A program made the translations under genes and the position numbers. This document shows, piece after piece, positions 7,419 through 15,285 of a DNA stretch of 64,000 nt. The notes beneath the pieces are model-generated. The model had not been told where the DNA came from. It saw nothing but the letters and a program-made list of their open reading frames with translations, and searched no databases. The DNA is from Flavobacterium sp. 140616W15 (GTDB taxonomy: Bacteria; Bacteroidota; Bacteroidia; Flavobacteriales; Flavobacteriaceae). The stretch spans positions 4,216,001 through 4,280,000 of the forward strand of contig NZ_CP033068.1 of assembly GCF_003668995.1 (NCBI RefSeq). The letters run 5' to 3'. How positions within the stretch are numbered: the first letter of the stretch is position 1; each line of letters starts with the position of its first letter.

Positions 7419-9221
7419 TTAATCGTCTTTCTCAGCTAGCTTTCTTTCTAGTTCTATTTGGAATTCTTCGATTACTGGTTTCATAGTGCTTTCAGGAATG
7501 TCGGCAATACGAATGTACATTAAACCGTCGATAGCATTGTTGAATAATGGATCAACATTAAAAGCTACAACTCGTGCATTTTGCTTGATGTATTTTTTAA
7601 TTAGAACAGGCAAACGTAAGTTTCCTGGTTCTAATTCGTCGATGATTTTATCAAACTTATTAAGATCTGATTCTGCTTCATCAAAAATAAAGTCTTTATC
7701 AGCATCTTTTAGTTTTACTTTATATGCTTTTTTAGGATGAATGTATTGAGCAATATAAGGATCGTAATAATTTGATTTCATAAATTCAATCATCAACGAT
7801 TTTGAGAAATCAGAGAATTGATTGCTTATACTTACACCACCCAGTAAATATTTGTGCTCTGGATAACGTAATGTTGTATGAATGATTCCTTTCCATAATA
7901 AGAAAAGAGGCATTGGTTTTTGTTGGTATTCTTTAATGATAAATGCACGCCCCATTTCGATAGACTTATGCATCATATCATGAAGTTCAGGTTCAAATCT
8001 AAAAAGGTCATTTAGATAAAAACCATCCATTCCGTATTTAGGGTAAATCTCAGAACCTAGTCCCATGCGGTAAGCTCCAGATATTTTTTTGGCATCATCA
8101 TCCCATAAAAACATATGGTGGTAATATTGATCATATTTATCAATATCGATAGGCTCATTTGTTCCTTCACCAACTTCACGGAAAGTAATTTCGCGTAAGC
8201 GACCAATTTCATGTAATATATTCGGAATGTTTTTGGCGGAAGCAAAAAACACTTCATAATTTTTACTTTGTAATAATCTGCAATCAGTACTTCTTAAAGC
8301 TTCAACTTCGGCATTTATCTTGTTCTCATTTGCTGGAGTAACAATTTCCTTAGGGCTTCTAGGAATTTTTAAGTTAGCAGTATCTAGTAATTTATGTTCC
8401 TTTTCAAAAGGATTTGCCAACATATAAGTTTTCTTTCTTAAAAACTCAGAGTATTCTTCAAAAGATTGAATTTCGTTTTGTTCGTTAACCGAAATAGGCT
8501 TCCCAACACGTACTTTAATTACACGATCTTTTTGAGTAAGCAATTCCGAAGGTAATTTTGCTGTACGTAAAGTGTCATCTATTTTAGATAGCCAATAGAA
8601 TAATTTACTGTTTTTGGCATGAAAATAAATAGGAACAACAGGAACTTTGGCTTTTCGGATTAATTTAATCGCACCTTCTTCCCAAGGTTTATCCACGACT
8701 AGTTTTCCATCTTTATAAGTAGAAACTTCACCTGCAGGAAAAATACCCAAAGGTTTTCCATCACTTAAATGACGAAATGTTTCTTTAATTCCTACCACAC
8801 TTGATTTAGCATCCTTATGATTTTCAAAAGGATTTACAGGCATGATATACTTTTTAAGAGGAACGATACGGTGTAATAGGAAATTGGCAATGATTTTAAA
8901 ATTAGGCTCTCTTTCAAGCATTAATTTTAGCAATAAAATGCCATCGATACCACCTAACGGATGGTTCGAAATAGTAATATAAGCACCATCTTTTGGTAAT
9001 CGTTTTAAATCTTCTTCAGGAATCTCGAATTTGATTTGTAAATCATCCAAAACCCCATTCAAGAAAGCAACATCTTCTAGATGTTTGTTTCTATCGTAAA
9101 CCTTATTCAAGGTAGATATCTTTAGTACCTTCATAAGGACCCAGCCAGAGAAAGTACCTAGAACCCCATACTTGTCAACATTTATTGCCTTGGCAACTTC
9201 TTTCGCGGTAACTAAACCCAT
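7419..9221 (-). CDS. olsF: Bifunctional acyltransferase fusion, OlsF-type aminolipid synthase
   Basis: This 600-residue fusion has an N-terminal PlsC-type lysophospholipid acyltransferase and a C-terminal GNAT/OlsB-like N-acyltransferase. The N-domain shows the HX4D motif in NHPLGGIDG and a FPAGEVSTYKDG segment. The C-domain has LREITFREVGEGT and the GRAFI and PLFLLWKGI segments of OlsB-like proteins. OlsF fusions of this layout, described from Flavobacterium johnsoniae and Serratia, make ornithine lipids in two acylation steps. Glycine-type aminolipids are an alternative product in Bacteroidota. The frame opens at 9260, but a -7 box at 9249-9256 would lie inside it, so I place the start at the ATG at 9221 (MGLVTAKEVAKAINVDKYG). 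Confidence 0.8.
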   Translation of the reverse strand: MGLVTAKEVAKAINVDKYGVLGTFSGWVLMKVLKISTLNKVYDRNKHLEDVAFLNGVLDDLQIKFEIPEEDLKRLPKDGAYITISNHPLGGIDGILLLKLMLEREPNFKIIANFLLHRIVPLKKYIMPVNPFENHKDAKSSVVGIKETFRHLSDGKPLGIFPAGEVSTYKDGKLVVDKPWEEGAIKLIRKAKVPVVPIYFHAKNSKLFYWLSKIDDTLRTAKLPSELLTQKDRVIKVRVGKPISVNEQNEIQSFEEYSEFLRKKTYMLANPFEKEHKLLDTANLKIPRSPKEIVTPANENKINAEVEALRSTDCRLLQSKNYEVFFASAKNIPNILHEIGRLREITFREVGEGTNEPIDIDKYDQYYHHMFLWDDDAKKISGAYRMGLGSEIYPKYGMDGFYLNDLFRFEPELHDMMHKSIEMGRAFIIKEYQQKPMPLFLLWKGIIHTTLRYPEHKYLLGGVSISNQFSDFSKSLMIEFMKSNYYDPYIAQYIHPKKAYKVKLKDADKDFIFDEAESDLNKFDKIIDELEPGNLRLPVLIKKYIKQNARVVAFNVDPLFNNAIDGLMYIRIADIPESTMKPVIEEFQIELERKLAEKDD

Positions 9222-9248
9222 GTACAATTTGTTTTTTAGAGCAGGAAA

Positions 9249-9256
9249 CAAAGATA
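9249..9256 (-). promoter_or_regulatory. -7 promoter box for the olsF-type gene
   Basis: On the minus strand this reads TATCTTTG, a full match to TAnnTTTG, 27 bases before the ATG at 9221. It falls within the longer open frame and argues for the shorter start. No convincing -33 element was found. Confidence 0.55.
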
Positions 9257-9308
9257 ACAAAAAACTCTACTTTTCCTTATTTCTTATCCAAACTTTCCGC
9301 TTTTTTAT

Positions 9309-9316
9309 TACATTTG
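9309..9316 (+). promoter_or_regulatory. -7 promoter box for exonuclease III
   Basis: TACATTTG matches TAnnTTTG and lies 22 bases before the ATG at 9339. It forms a divergent promoter pair with the box at 9249-9256. Confidence 0.5.
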
Positions 9317-9338
9317 AAATACATAAAACAAAATTGTA

Positions 9339-10103
9339 ATGAAAATTATTTCTTATAACGTAAACGGAATTCGTGCTGCAATTTCAAAAGGATTTATCGA
9401 TTGGTTGCAACAAGCAAACCCGGATGTTATTTGTCTTCAGGAGATTAAAGCCACAGAAGATCAAATTCCTGTAGAGGATATTACCAAAGCAGGTTACCCA
9501 TATCAGTATTATTATCCAGCTACAAAAAAGGGATATAGCGGTGTAGCGATTCTTTCAAAAATAAAACCGAATAACGTAGTATACGGAACTGGAATTCAAC
9601 ACATGGATTTTGAGGGAAGAAACCTTCGAGTAGATTTTGATAGCTGTTCGGTAATGAGTTTATATCTTCCATCGGGAACAAATATTCAGCGATTGGATCA
9701 TAAATTTATGTTCATGGATGACTTCCAGACTTATATCAATGAGCTTCGAAAAACAATACCTAATCTTATCATTTGCGGAGACTATAATATTTGTCACGAA
9801 GCAATAGATATTCATGATCCAGTACGTAATAAAACCGTTTCAGGATTTTTACCAGCCGAACGCGCTTGGTTAGACGGATTCATGAAAACTGGATTTATAG
9901 ATAGTTTCCGCCATTTTAATAAAGAACCACACAATTATTCTTGGTGGAGTTACCGAGCTGGAGCAAGAGGAAATAACAAAGGATGGAGAATTGATTATAA
10001 TTTAGTTAGCGACACTTTGCAGGACAAACTAAAACGCGCTGTTATATTACCAGATGCAGTACATTCAGATCATTGCCCAGTTTTAGTCGAAATTGAAGAT
10101 TAA
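9339..10103 (+). CDS. xth: Exodeoxyribonuclease III
   Basis: This is an AP endonuclease/3'-5' exonuclease of base-excision repair, 254 residues, normal for the family. The endonuclease/exonuclease/phosphatase fold motifs are complete: MKIISYNVNGIRAA at the start, LQEIKA with the metal-binding Glu, CGDYNICHEAID with the catalytic Asp/Asn, WRIDYNLVS, and the C-terminal VHSDHCPV with the Asp-His pair. It stands alone and is divergent from the acyltransferase gene. Confidence 0.95.
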   Translation: MKIISYNVNGIRAAISKGFIDWLQQANPDVICLQEIKATEDQIPVEDITKAGYPYQYYYPATKKGYSGVAILSKIKPNNVVYGTGIQHMDFEGRNLRVDFDSCSVMSLYLPSGTNIQRLDHKFMFMDDFQTYINELRKTIPNLIICGDYNICHEAIDIHDPVRNKTVSGFLPAERAWLDGFMKTGFIDSFRHFNKEPHNYSWWSYRAGARGNNKGWRIDYNLVSDTLQDKLKRAVILPDAVHSDHCPVLVEIED

Positions 10104-10160
10104 TGGTATCATTATTGTTAGTTATACACAGGTTTTAGGCTTATATTGCGGTCTTGAGTA

Positions 10161-10254
10161 AAATTTACTTAGGAGCTATTTCCTGCTTTGCACTATAATC
10201 TTTATGTTTTTAAAAGACAAAAACATAAAGGATTTCCGCTTCAATCAGGGCTAA
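10161..10254. repeat. Structured intergenic repeat, copy A
   Basis: This is about 90 bases with conserved ends (TTAGGAGC...TCCTGCT and GGATTTCCGCTTC...CAGGGCTAA) around a hairpin whose arms are CTTTATGTTTTT and AAAAACATAAAG. A second copy at 36564-36653 keeps the ends but has a different, still self-complementary stem. I recall this kind of element as a dispersed repeat in Flavobacterium genomes. It lies just upstream of an OmpA-family gene. Confidence 0.8.
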
Positions 10255-10307
10255 TGCCAGTAATAACAAGAATAATAATATCTCAAATAATAAACACCAC
10301 AATAAAA

Positions 10308-11249
10308 ATGATTAAAAAAGTCTCCATCGGATTATTGATATTAGCGCTTACAACATCGTGTGTATCCAAAAAAATATACAATGATTTAGAAACTAAATTT
10401 GCCGATTTAAAAAAAGAAAACCGTTCAATCTCTGATGAAAACGCGGAATTGCTTAAAGCAAAAAATCAATTAGAGTTAGATCGTGACGGATTAAATAAAA
10501 GCCTTAGTGCTACCAAAGCAGAATTAGAAAAACAAAAAGCGGATTATGCTGCTGCACAAAACAAATTAAAAGTTTTACAAGACTCCTATAATGCACTAGA
10601 GAAAAATAGTGACGAAGCCTTAAAAAACAATATGAACAAGAATCGTGAGTTGCTAGAGCAACTTGAAGCCAAAGGAAAAGCATTGGCAGCAGAACAAGCA
10701 CGTTTAGATAAAACAGCAAAACGATTAGACGAACTTGAAGCTATGATAGCTGCTAAAGAAGCTGCTATGAAAAAGTTAAAAGAAACGCTTTCGAAGGCAT
10801 TAAATGGTTTTGAAGGTAAAGGATTAACTGTAGAGCAAAAGAACGGGAAGGTATATGTTTCTATGGAAAATAAATTACTTTTCAATTCAGGAAGTTGGTC
10901 AGTAGGTAGCGAAGGTAAAAAAGCGGTTGTGGAACTTGGAAAAGTATTAGGAGATAATCCAGATCTTTCGGTACTTATAGAAGGACATACTGATGATGAT
11001 CCATATATAGGTTCAGGAGTAATTACAAATAACTGGGATCTATCAACAAAAAGAGCGACTGCAATTGTAGCTATTTTGAGTGAAAACAGTAAAATCAACA
11101 AACAAAAATTAACGGCAGCAGGTCGTGGAGAATTCTCTCCATTGGTAAGCAATGCAACTCCTGAAGGAAAAGCTAAAAACCGTAGAATCGAAATCATCTT
11201 AACGCCAAGATTAGATGAAATTGCAGATATGTTGAATAGCATTAATTAA
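10308..11249 (+). CDS. OmpA-family outer-membrane lipoprotein
   Basis: The product is 313 residues from the ATG at 10308. An N-terminal lipoprotein signal is clear (MIKKVSIGLLILALTTSC, Cys at 18). Residues about 25-165 are a long charged coiled coil rich in Glu, Lys and Ala. The C-terminal part is a peptidoglycan-binding OmpA/MotB domain with LLFNSGSWSVGSEGKK, IEGHTDDDPY, TKRATAIVAIL and GRGEFSPLVSNATPEGKAKN followed by RRIEI. It probably links the outer membrane to the cell wall. The open frame extends 40 codons upstream into the structured repeat, which is not credible as coding. A terminator follows at 11284. Confidence 0.9.
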   Translation: MIKKVSIGLLILALTTSCVSKKIYNDLETKFADLKKENRSISDENAELLKAKNQLELDRDGLNKSLSATKAELEKQKADYAAAQNKLKVLQDSYNALEKNSDEALKNNMNKNRELLEQLEAKGKALAAEQARLDKTAKRLDELEAMIAAKEAAMKKLKETLSKALNGFEGKGLTVEQKNGKVYVSMENKLLFNSGSWSVGSEGKKAVVELGKVLGDNPDLSVLIEGHTDDDPYIGSGVITNNWDLSTKRATAIVAILSENSKINKQKLTAAGRGEFSPLVSNATPEGKAKNRRIEIILTPRLDEIADMLNSIN

Positions 11250-11283
11250 ACTAAGGGACGGAGGTTCTAAGGTGCAAAGAGAC

Positions 11284-11315
11284 AAAGGTTCAGAGTTTAT
11301 ACTCTGGACCTTTTT
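11284..11315 (+). terminator. Terminator of the OmpA-family gene
   Basis: The stem AAAGGTTCAGAGT pairs with ACTCTGGACCTTT (one G-U pair) and is followed by a T-run. Confidence 0.75.
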
Positions 11316-11368
11316 GTTTATGGCCTTTCCTATAAGATGTTTTTAATTAATTGCGATAAAATTAACCG

Positions 11369-11407
11369 CAAAGAGCGCAAAGAGTTACGCAAGGTTCACA
11401 AAGTTTT
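11369..11407. repeat. Intergenic GCAAAGAG-type simple repeat
   Basis: This is a run of imperfect GCAAAGAGCGCAAAGAG / ACGCAAGGTTCACAAAG units. Similar low-complexity text recurs at 11260-11290 and, in inverted sense, around 11640-11690. No coding potential is visible. Confidence 0.45.
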
Positions 11408-11415
11408 GCCCAATA

Positions 11416-11506
11416 TTGTCATTTCGACGCAGGAGAAATCTCCGCAAGAAATTCCATAATCTTTGTCGAGCTACTAGCTAAGATTTCTCCTGCGTCGAAA
11501 TGACAA
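11416..11506. repeat. 91-base element with perfect 26-base inverted repeats
   Basis: The left arm 11416-11441 (TTGTCATTTCGACGCAGGAG...) and right arm 11481-11506 (...CTCCTGCGTCGAAATGACAA) are perfect reverse complements around a 39-base loop. I recall it as a dispersed intergenic repeat of Flavobacterium. There is no open frame, so it would have to be moved or copied in trans if mobile. Confidence 0.85.
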
Positions 11507-11562
11507 GTTTACAGTAATTAGAATAAAGTTTAAACAGCTTTGAAAAACCATTTAATCTTTTA

Positions 11563-11580
11563 TCCCGATAGCTATCGGGA
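11563..11580. repeat. 18-base perfect palindrome TCCCGATAGCTATCGGGA
   Basis: A perfect palindrome in the spacer before tas, of a type I recall recurring in Flavobacterium spacers. The stem of the terminator at 12875-12918 also contains TCCCGATA. Confidence 0.7.
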
Positions 11581-11747
11581 GTGGCAAGAAGTAAAATAAG
11601 CTTTCTTCCGAGCAAATCTATAACATAAAAAGGTTTAGAGTTTTTTAACTTTGAACTTTTTTCTTTTGAAATTTTGCTTTGTACCTTTGAGCCTTATTCG
11701 TAAAAGCTACAATCTTAGCAATGCAACACCATAGAAACTAAAGAAAA

Positions 11748-12785
11748 ATGAAATACACTACAATTCCCAATACAGATATTAAAGTAAGTAAAATAAACCT
11801 TGGTACGATGACTTTTGGTCAACAAAACACCGAAGCCGAAGGACATGCTCAAATGGATTATGCACTTGAACGAGGCGTTAATTTTTTTGATACTGCCGAG
11901 ATGTATTCTATTCCTGCAAGCAAGGAAACTTACGGAAGTACAGAGAAAATTATAGGAACCTGGTTTAAAAAATCAGGAAAAAGAGAAGATGTTGTTTTAG
12001 CAACTAAAATTGCTGGACCAAATGATAACTTTGGTTATATGCGTGAGAAAATAGATTTTTCACCAGCAAGTTTAAAATATGCTTTAGATAATAGTTTGCA
12101 AAGATTACAAACAGATTATGTAGATATATATCAGCTGCATTGGCCAGAGCGTAAAACAAATTGTTTTGGACAACGCGGGCTTAAAATCCAAGATGATGCT
12201 TGGGAAGATAATATTCACGAAGTTTTACAAACAATGGAGGGTTTCATCAAAGAAGGGAAAATTAAACATGTAGGACTTTCTAATGAAAACCCTTGGGGAA
12301 TTATGCGCTTTTTAGAAGAAAACAAATACAATAATTTGCCTCGTATTAAAACAATTCAGAATCCGTATTCTCTACTAAACCGCCTTTTTGAAAATGCTTC
12401 AGTTGAGGTTTGTATGCGTGAAAATGTTGGTTTATTGGCATATTCACCAATGGCTTTTGGGGTACTATCAGGTAAATTTTTATCTGGAGAAAAACATCCA
12501 AACTCTAGACTTAATTTGTTCCCACAATATACAAGATATAGCAGCGAGCAAAGCACTAAAGCTGCGCGTATGTATCAGGAAATTGCTAATAAACATGGTT
12601 TAAATTTTGCACAAATGTCGTTGGCTTTTGTTAATCAGCAACCATTTGTGACTAGTACTATTATCGGAGCAACTACAATGGAACAATTAAAAGAAAATAT
12701 AGATTCTATTAATATTACGTTATCAGACGAAGTTATTGCCGATATCAATGCGGTTCACGCTGTAATTCCAGATCCGGCACCGTAA
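11748..12785 (+). CDS. tas: NADP(H)-dependent aldo/keto reductase Tas
   Basis: This 345-residue aldo/keto reductase has the same length and segment order as E. coli Tas. The catalytic tetrad is visible: Asp and Tyr in FDTAEMY, Lys in LATKIAG, His in YQLHWPE. Tas-specific stretches include LGTMTFGQQNTEAEGHAQMD, IQNPYSLLNR and STIIGATTMEQLKENI. It is a TIM-barrel cytosolic oxidoreductase with unknown physiological substrate (E. coli tas can suppress a tyrosine auxotrophy). It stands alone after a repeat-rich spacer and ends at a strong terminator. Confidence 0.92.
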   Translation: MKYTTIPNTDIKVSKINLGTMTFGQQNTEAEGHAQMDYALERGVNFFDTAEMYSIPASKETYGSTEKIIGTWFKKSGKREDVVLATKIAGPNDNFGYMREKIDFSPASLKYALDNSLQRLQTDYVDIYQLHWPERKTNCFGQRGLKIQDDAWEDNIHEVLQTMEGFIKEGKIKHVGLSNENPWGIMRFLEENKYNNLPRIKTIQNPYSLLNRLFENASVEVCMRENVGLLAYSPMAFGVLSGKFLSGEKHPNSRLNLFPQYTRYSSEQSTKAARMYQEIANKHGLNFAQMSLAFVNQQPFVTSTIIGATTMEQLKENIDSINITLSDEVIADINAVHAVIPDPAP

Positions 12786-12874
12786 TTTAGTTTCAGTTTT
12801 GCAATCTCAGTTTACAGTTTTAGTAGTTGTAAGTATTATGAACTTTACGGTTAATTTTCTATCACAGATTATAA

Positions 12875-12918
12875 AAAACAAATCCCGATACATTTAAACA
12901 CGTATCGGGATTTGTTTT
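12875..12918. terminator. Bidirectional terminator between tas and the DUF4139 gene
   Basis: A perfect 17-base stem, AAAACAAATCCCGATAC with GTATCGGGATTTGTTTT, has a 10-base loop and lies between convergent genes. Confidence 0.88.
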
Positions 12919-12928
12919 TAAAAGGTTT

Positions 12929-14569
12929 TTATAAATTTAATATCTGATCTTTTGGATATCTTACTTTATAACTAATTCTAAATTTCTTGATTTCATTAGG
13001 CTTCATTTGTAACTGCCAAGTCAAGATTCCAGTTTCTGCGTTTACTTTAGCGCTATCACTTTGTAATAATTCAACTTCAATTTCTTTATTGGTACTCAAA
13101 GGATATTGGTCTTTTAGCAAAAGTTCAACAGCTTCTTTTTTGTTGTTTCTTACAGTGATATCATAAGTAAAAGTTTGTTCTTTTTTAGTCGATAAAAACT
13201 TAGTTCCCGATTTGTCGGCTACTTTTTCACGTTTTATAGATACTTTTTTGTCACGCCCCATGCTCAAGTTTAATGTATCACTAGTTTGGTTTGGCTCGAT
13301 AAAAGTTTTCCCTACATACATACCTTCAAAGATAATATTGGCTTCACCTCTCAATAAATTGTATTTGCTATAATCTGCAATTTCAGCAAGAAGGAAAGCC
13401 TCGTTCTCTACTCTTGGAGCCGCATAATATTTATACGATGCAGGAAGCTTTATTTCTTTTAGAGATACGCTATGAATTTTTCCGTTAGATAAAATGTCAT
13501 AAGGGATATCAATATCAAAAGATACGTTAAGCTGGTTTTCTTCTACTGTCGTGTAATTAGAAACAGATGATTTTACCATTCTTTTTGTTACTGGAGCTGT
13601 GACAACTACTTCTTGTAATGTATTATCTTCAGCAATTCTTCCCTGTAACTGATTCATTTTATTTCTTTGAGAAGCATAACCCGCTTGAACAACATCATTA
13701 TTATTTCTCAAAAACCAAGAACTCAATATTGGCGCTTGATTGTTTTGGTTAGGATAGCCACTAGATAAAGTAAGTTTTACTTTTTTCCAATCGATACCCG
13801 TATTTTGAATCACTTGTGCTTTATACATCATATTAATAGGCGAAGTAACACTTTCGGCACGTAAGTCATAAAACGGAGTCCAGGTAGCATTATTTGTTAA
13901 GTACGATATATCCAAAGGCACAGCTCCAGCAACTTCATTCATAACCTGAACAATTAGTTTTCCAGATGATGTTTTTTCTTCTTTGCTAGTATCAACTTCA
14001 AGTTTGTTGTTTAGTTTTTGAAGTGTTTCATTAAGCTTTTGTTGTTTCTCAGAAAAGGCATTAATAGTATTGGCAATTTCTAGTTGCTTTGTTTTATAAT
14101 ACTCCACCATCTTCATTAATTCAGTTACATTCAAACCTGAATTCACACCCGAAATTTGTTGGTTTTTGTCTAAAAGCTGAATCGTTTTTGTTTCAGAATT
14201 TATAGTGTTATTAACTTTCTGAAGTTCTTTCTGAACCAAAACAATGCTGTCTCTTACTCTTTTTAGCGCAGGAGATTTAGTGTCAACTTCATATTCTGAA
14301 ATATAATTATTAGTAAACTGAACCGAAAGAACTGTTACTGTCGATGGAGTTCCTATTTGAATCGAACTTTCGTTCAAGTCTACAGCTACATTTTTTATTA
14401 CAATTTCGCTTGTTCCTAACGGAAGAGTAGCGCTTGCTGTTTGGGAAATTTCGGCAGCATTAAAATATACCGTTGCGGCTTTTACTTTTGCTGTTGTAAA
14501 GATTGGCTTTTGTGCAAATGCAATTGTGCCAATCAATAATAAAGCGGATGTTACTATGTTTTTTATCAT
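12929..14569 (-). CDS. MuiA-family (DUF4140/DUF4139) exported protein
   Basis: This 546-residue protein has a signal peptide (MIKNIVTSALLLIGTIAFAQ). Residues about 25-125 match the DUF4140 N-domain (KVKAATVYFNAAEISQTA). A coiled coil follows at about 130-200. The DUF4139 beta-rich domain begins near AGAVPLDISYLTNNATWTPF and runs to the end. An inserted segment near residue 320 reads LQEVVVTAPVTKRMVKS, resembling the linker that precedes TonB-receptor plugs. The family is annotated after mucoidy inhibitor A, but its molecular role is unknown to me. It is presumably periplasmic or outer-membrane associated. Confidence 0.85.
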   Translation of the reverse strand: MIKNIVTSALLLIGTIAFAQKPIFTTAKVKAATVYFNAAEISQTASATLPLGTSEIVIKNVAVDLNESSIQIGTPSTVTVLSVQFTNNYISEYEVDTKSPALKRVRDSIVLVQKELQKVNNTINSETKTIQLLDKNQQISGVNSGLNVTELMKMVEYYKTKQLEIANTINAFSEKQQKLNETLQKLNNKLEVDTSKEEKTSSGKLIVQVMNEVAGAVPLDISYLTNNATWTPFYDLRAESVTSPINMMYKAQVIQNTGIDWKKVKLTLSSGYPNQNNQAPILSSWFLRNNNDVVQAGYASQRNKMNQLQGRIAEDNTLQEVVVTAPVTKRMVKSSVSNYTTVEENQLNVSFDIDIPYDILSNGKIHSVSLKEIKLPASYKYYAAPRVENEAFLLAEIADYSKYNLLRGEANIIFEGMYVGKTFIEPNQTSDTLNLSMGRDKKVSIKREKVADKSGTKFLSTKKEQTFTYDITVRNNKKEAVELLLKDQYPLSTNKEIEVELLQSDSAKVNAETGILTWQLQMKPNEIKKFRISYKVRYPKDQILNL

Positions 14570-14638
14570 GAGATTATAATTTTAAAATATTTATTTAGTC
14601 TAATATGTATTACAAATAACGAAAATTTGAATGGGTTT

Positions 14639-15253
14639 TTAGTGATAGATAACAAGAATGATTTTCTTTTTAGAGCTGTCAATTATTTTTTCAATTACCC
14701 CATAAAATTTTTCATTAACCATTGGGCATCCTTGACTGTTGCAAATAGGTTTTTTTTGTTCTTCAAATGGGACTTCCCAATATTTATGTAAGACAATATT
14801 TCGATCAAAGGCATTACTATTAGATTTGTCCAAGCCATATAATTTGTAGGCTTTGCCAAAAGTGCCTTCATACGAATACCCAATTGAGTATTTTCCTAAC
14901 GAGGTAGAAAGCGAATTCTTTACGTTGCTAAATTTTAGCTTTCCTGGAATTCCAGTTTCTGAGCCAGAACCATGACCAACCAAGCCTTTGTTAAGTAGTT
15001 TGTTATTTTTTAAATCATATATAAAAAACCGTTTCTTGCCAGATGCAATTCCCATATCGATAAAAAAGCCAACTTCGGTATTGTATTTTGAAGATGTATT
15101 TACAAACTTTTTAATCTCGTTTATCTGGCCTGCCAGTTTCTCTTCTGAAGAAGATCTTGAACTAGACAATTGAGGGCTTTCTTCTTTATGTATGCATTTA
15201 AAGCTAACACAAAAGACTCCTATAAAAATCAAAAAGAAGATGCTCTTTTTCAT
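14639..15253 (-). CDS. Murein L,D-transpeptidase-like (YkuD_2) protein
   Basis: This exported protein is 204 residues from the ATG at 15253 (MKKSIFFLIFIGVFCVSFKC, either a signal peptide or a lipoprotein signal). The catalytic domain shows VGFFIDMGIASGKKRFFIYD, GLVGHGSGSETGIPGKLKFS and the nucleophile motif NSQGCPMVNE with its Cys. It also has a typical NIVLHKYWEVP segment with the His. Enzymes of this group form or remodel 3-3 peptidoglycan cross-links or attach proteins to the wall. It starts 32 bases after the frame-corrected end of the von Willebrand A gene, so the two likely share an operon. Confidence 0.82.
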   Translation of the reverse strand: MKKSIFFLIFIGVFCVSFKCIHKEESPQLSSSRSSSEEKLAGQINEIKKFVNTSSKYNTEVGFFIDMGIASGKKRFFIYDLKNNKLLNKGLVGHGSGSETGIPGKLKFSNVKNSLSTSLGKYSIGYSYEGTFGKAYKLYGLDKSNSNAFDRNIVLHKYWEVPFEEQKKPICNSQGCPMVNEKFYGVIEKIIDSSKKKIILVIYH

Positions 15254-15285
15254 GTTTTTAAATAATTGATTTTTCACTATGGGAT

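Noticed and set aside
10586..11242. 218-codon minus-strand frame opposite the OmpA-family gene
   Set aside because: The plus strand has clear lipoprotein and OmpA motifs. The minus frame has no family features and is biased by the coiled-coil codons.
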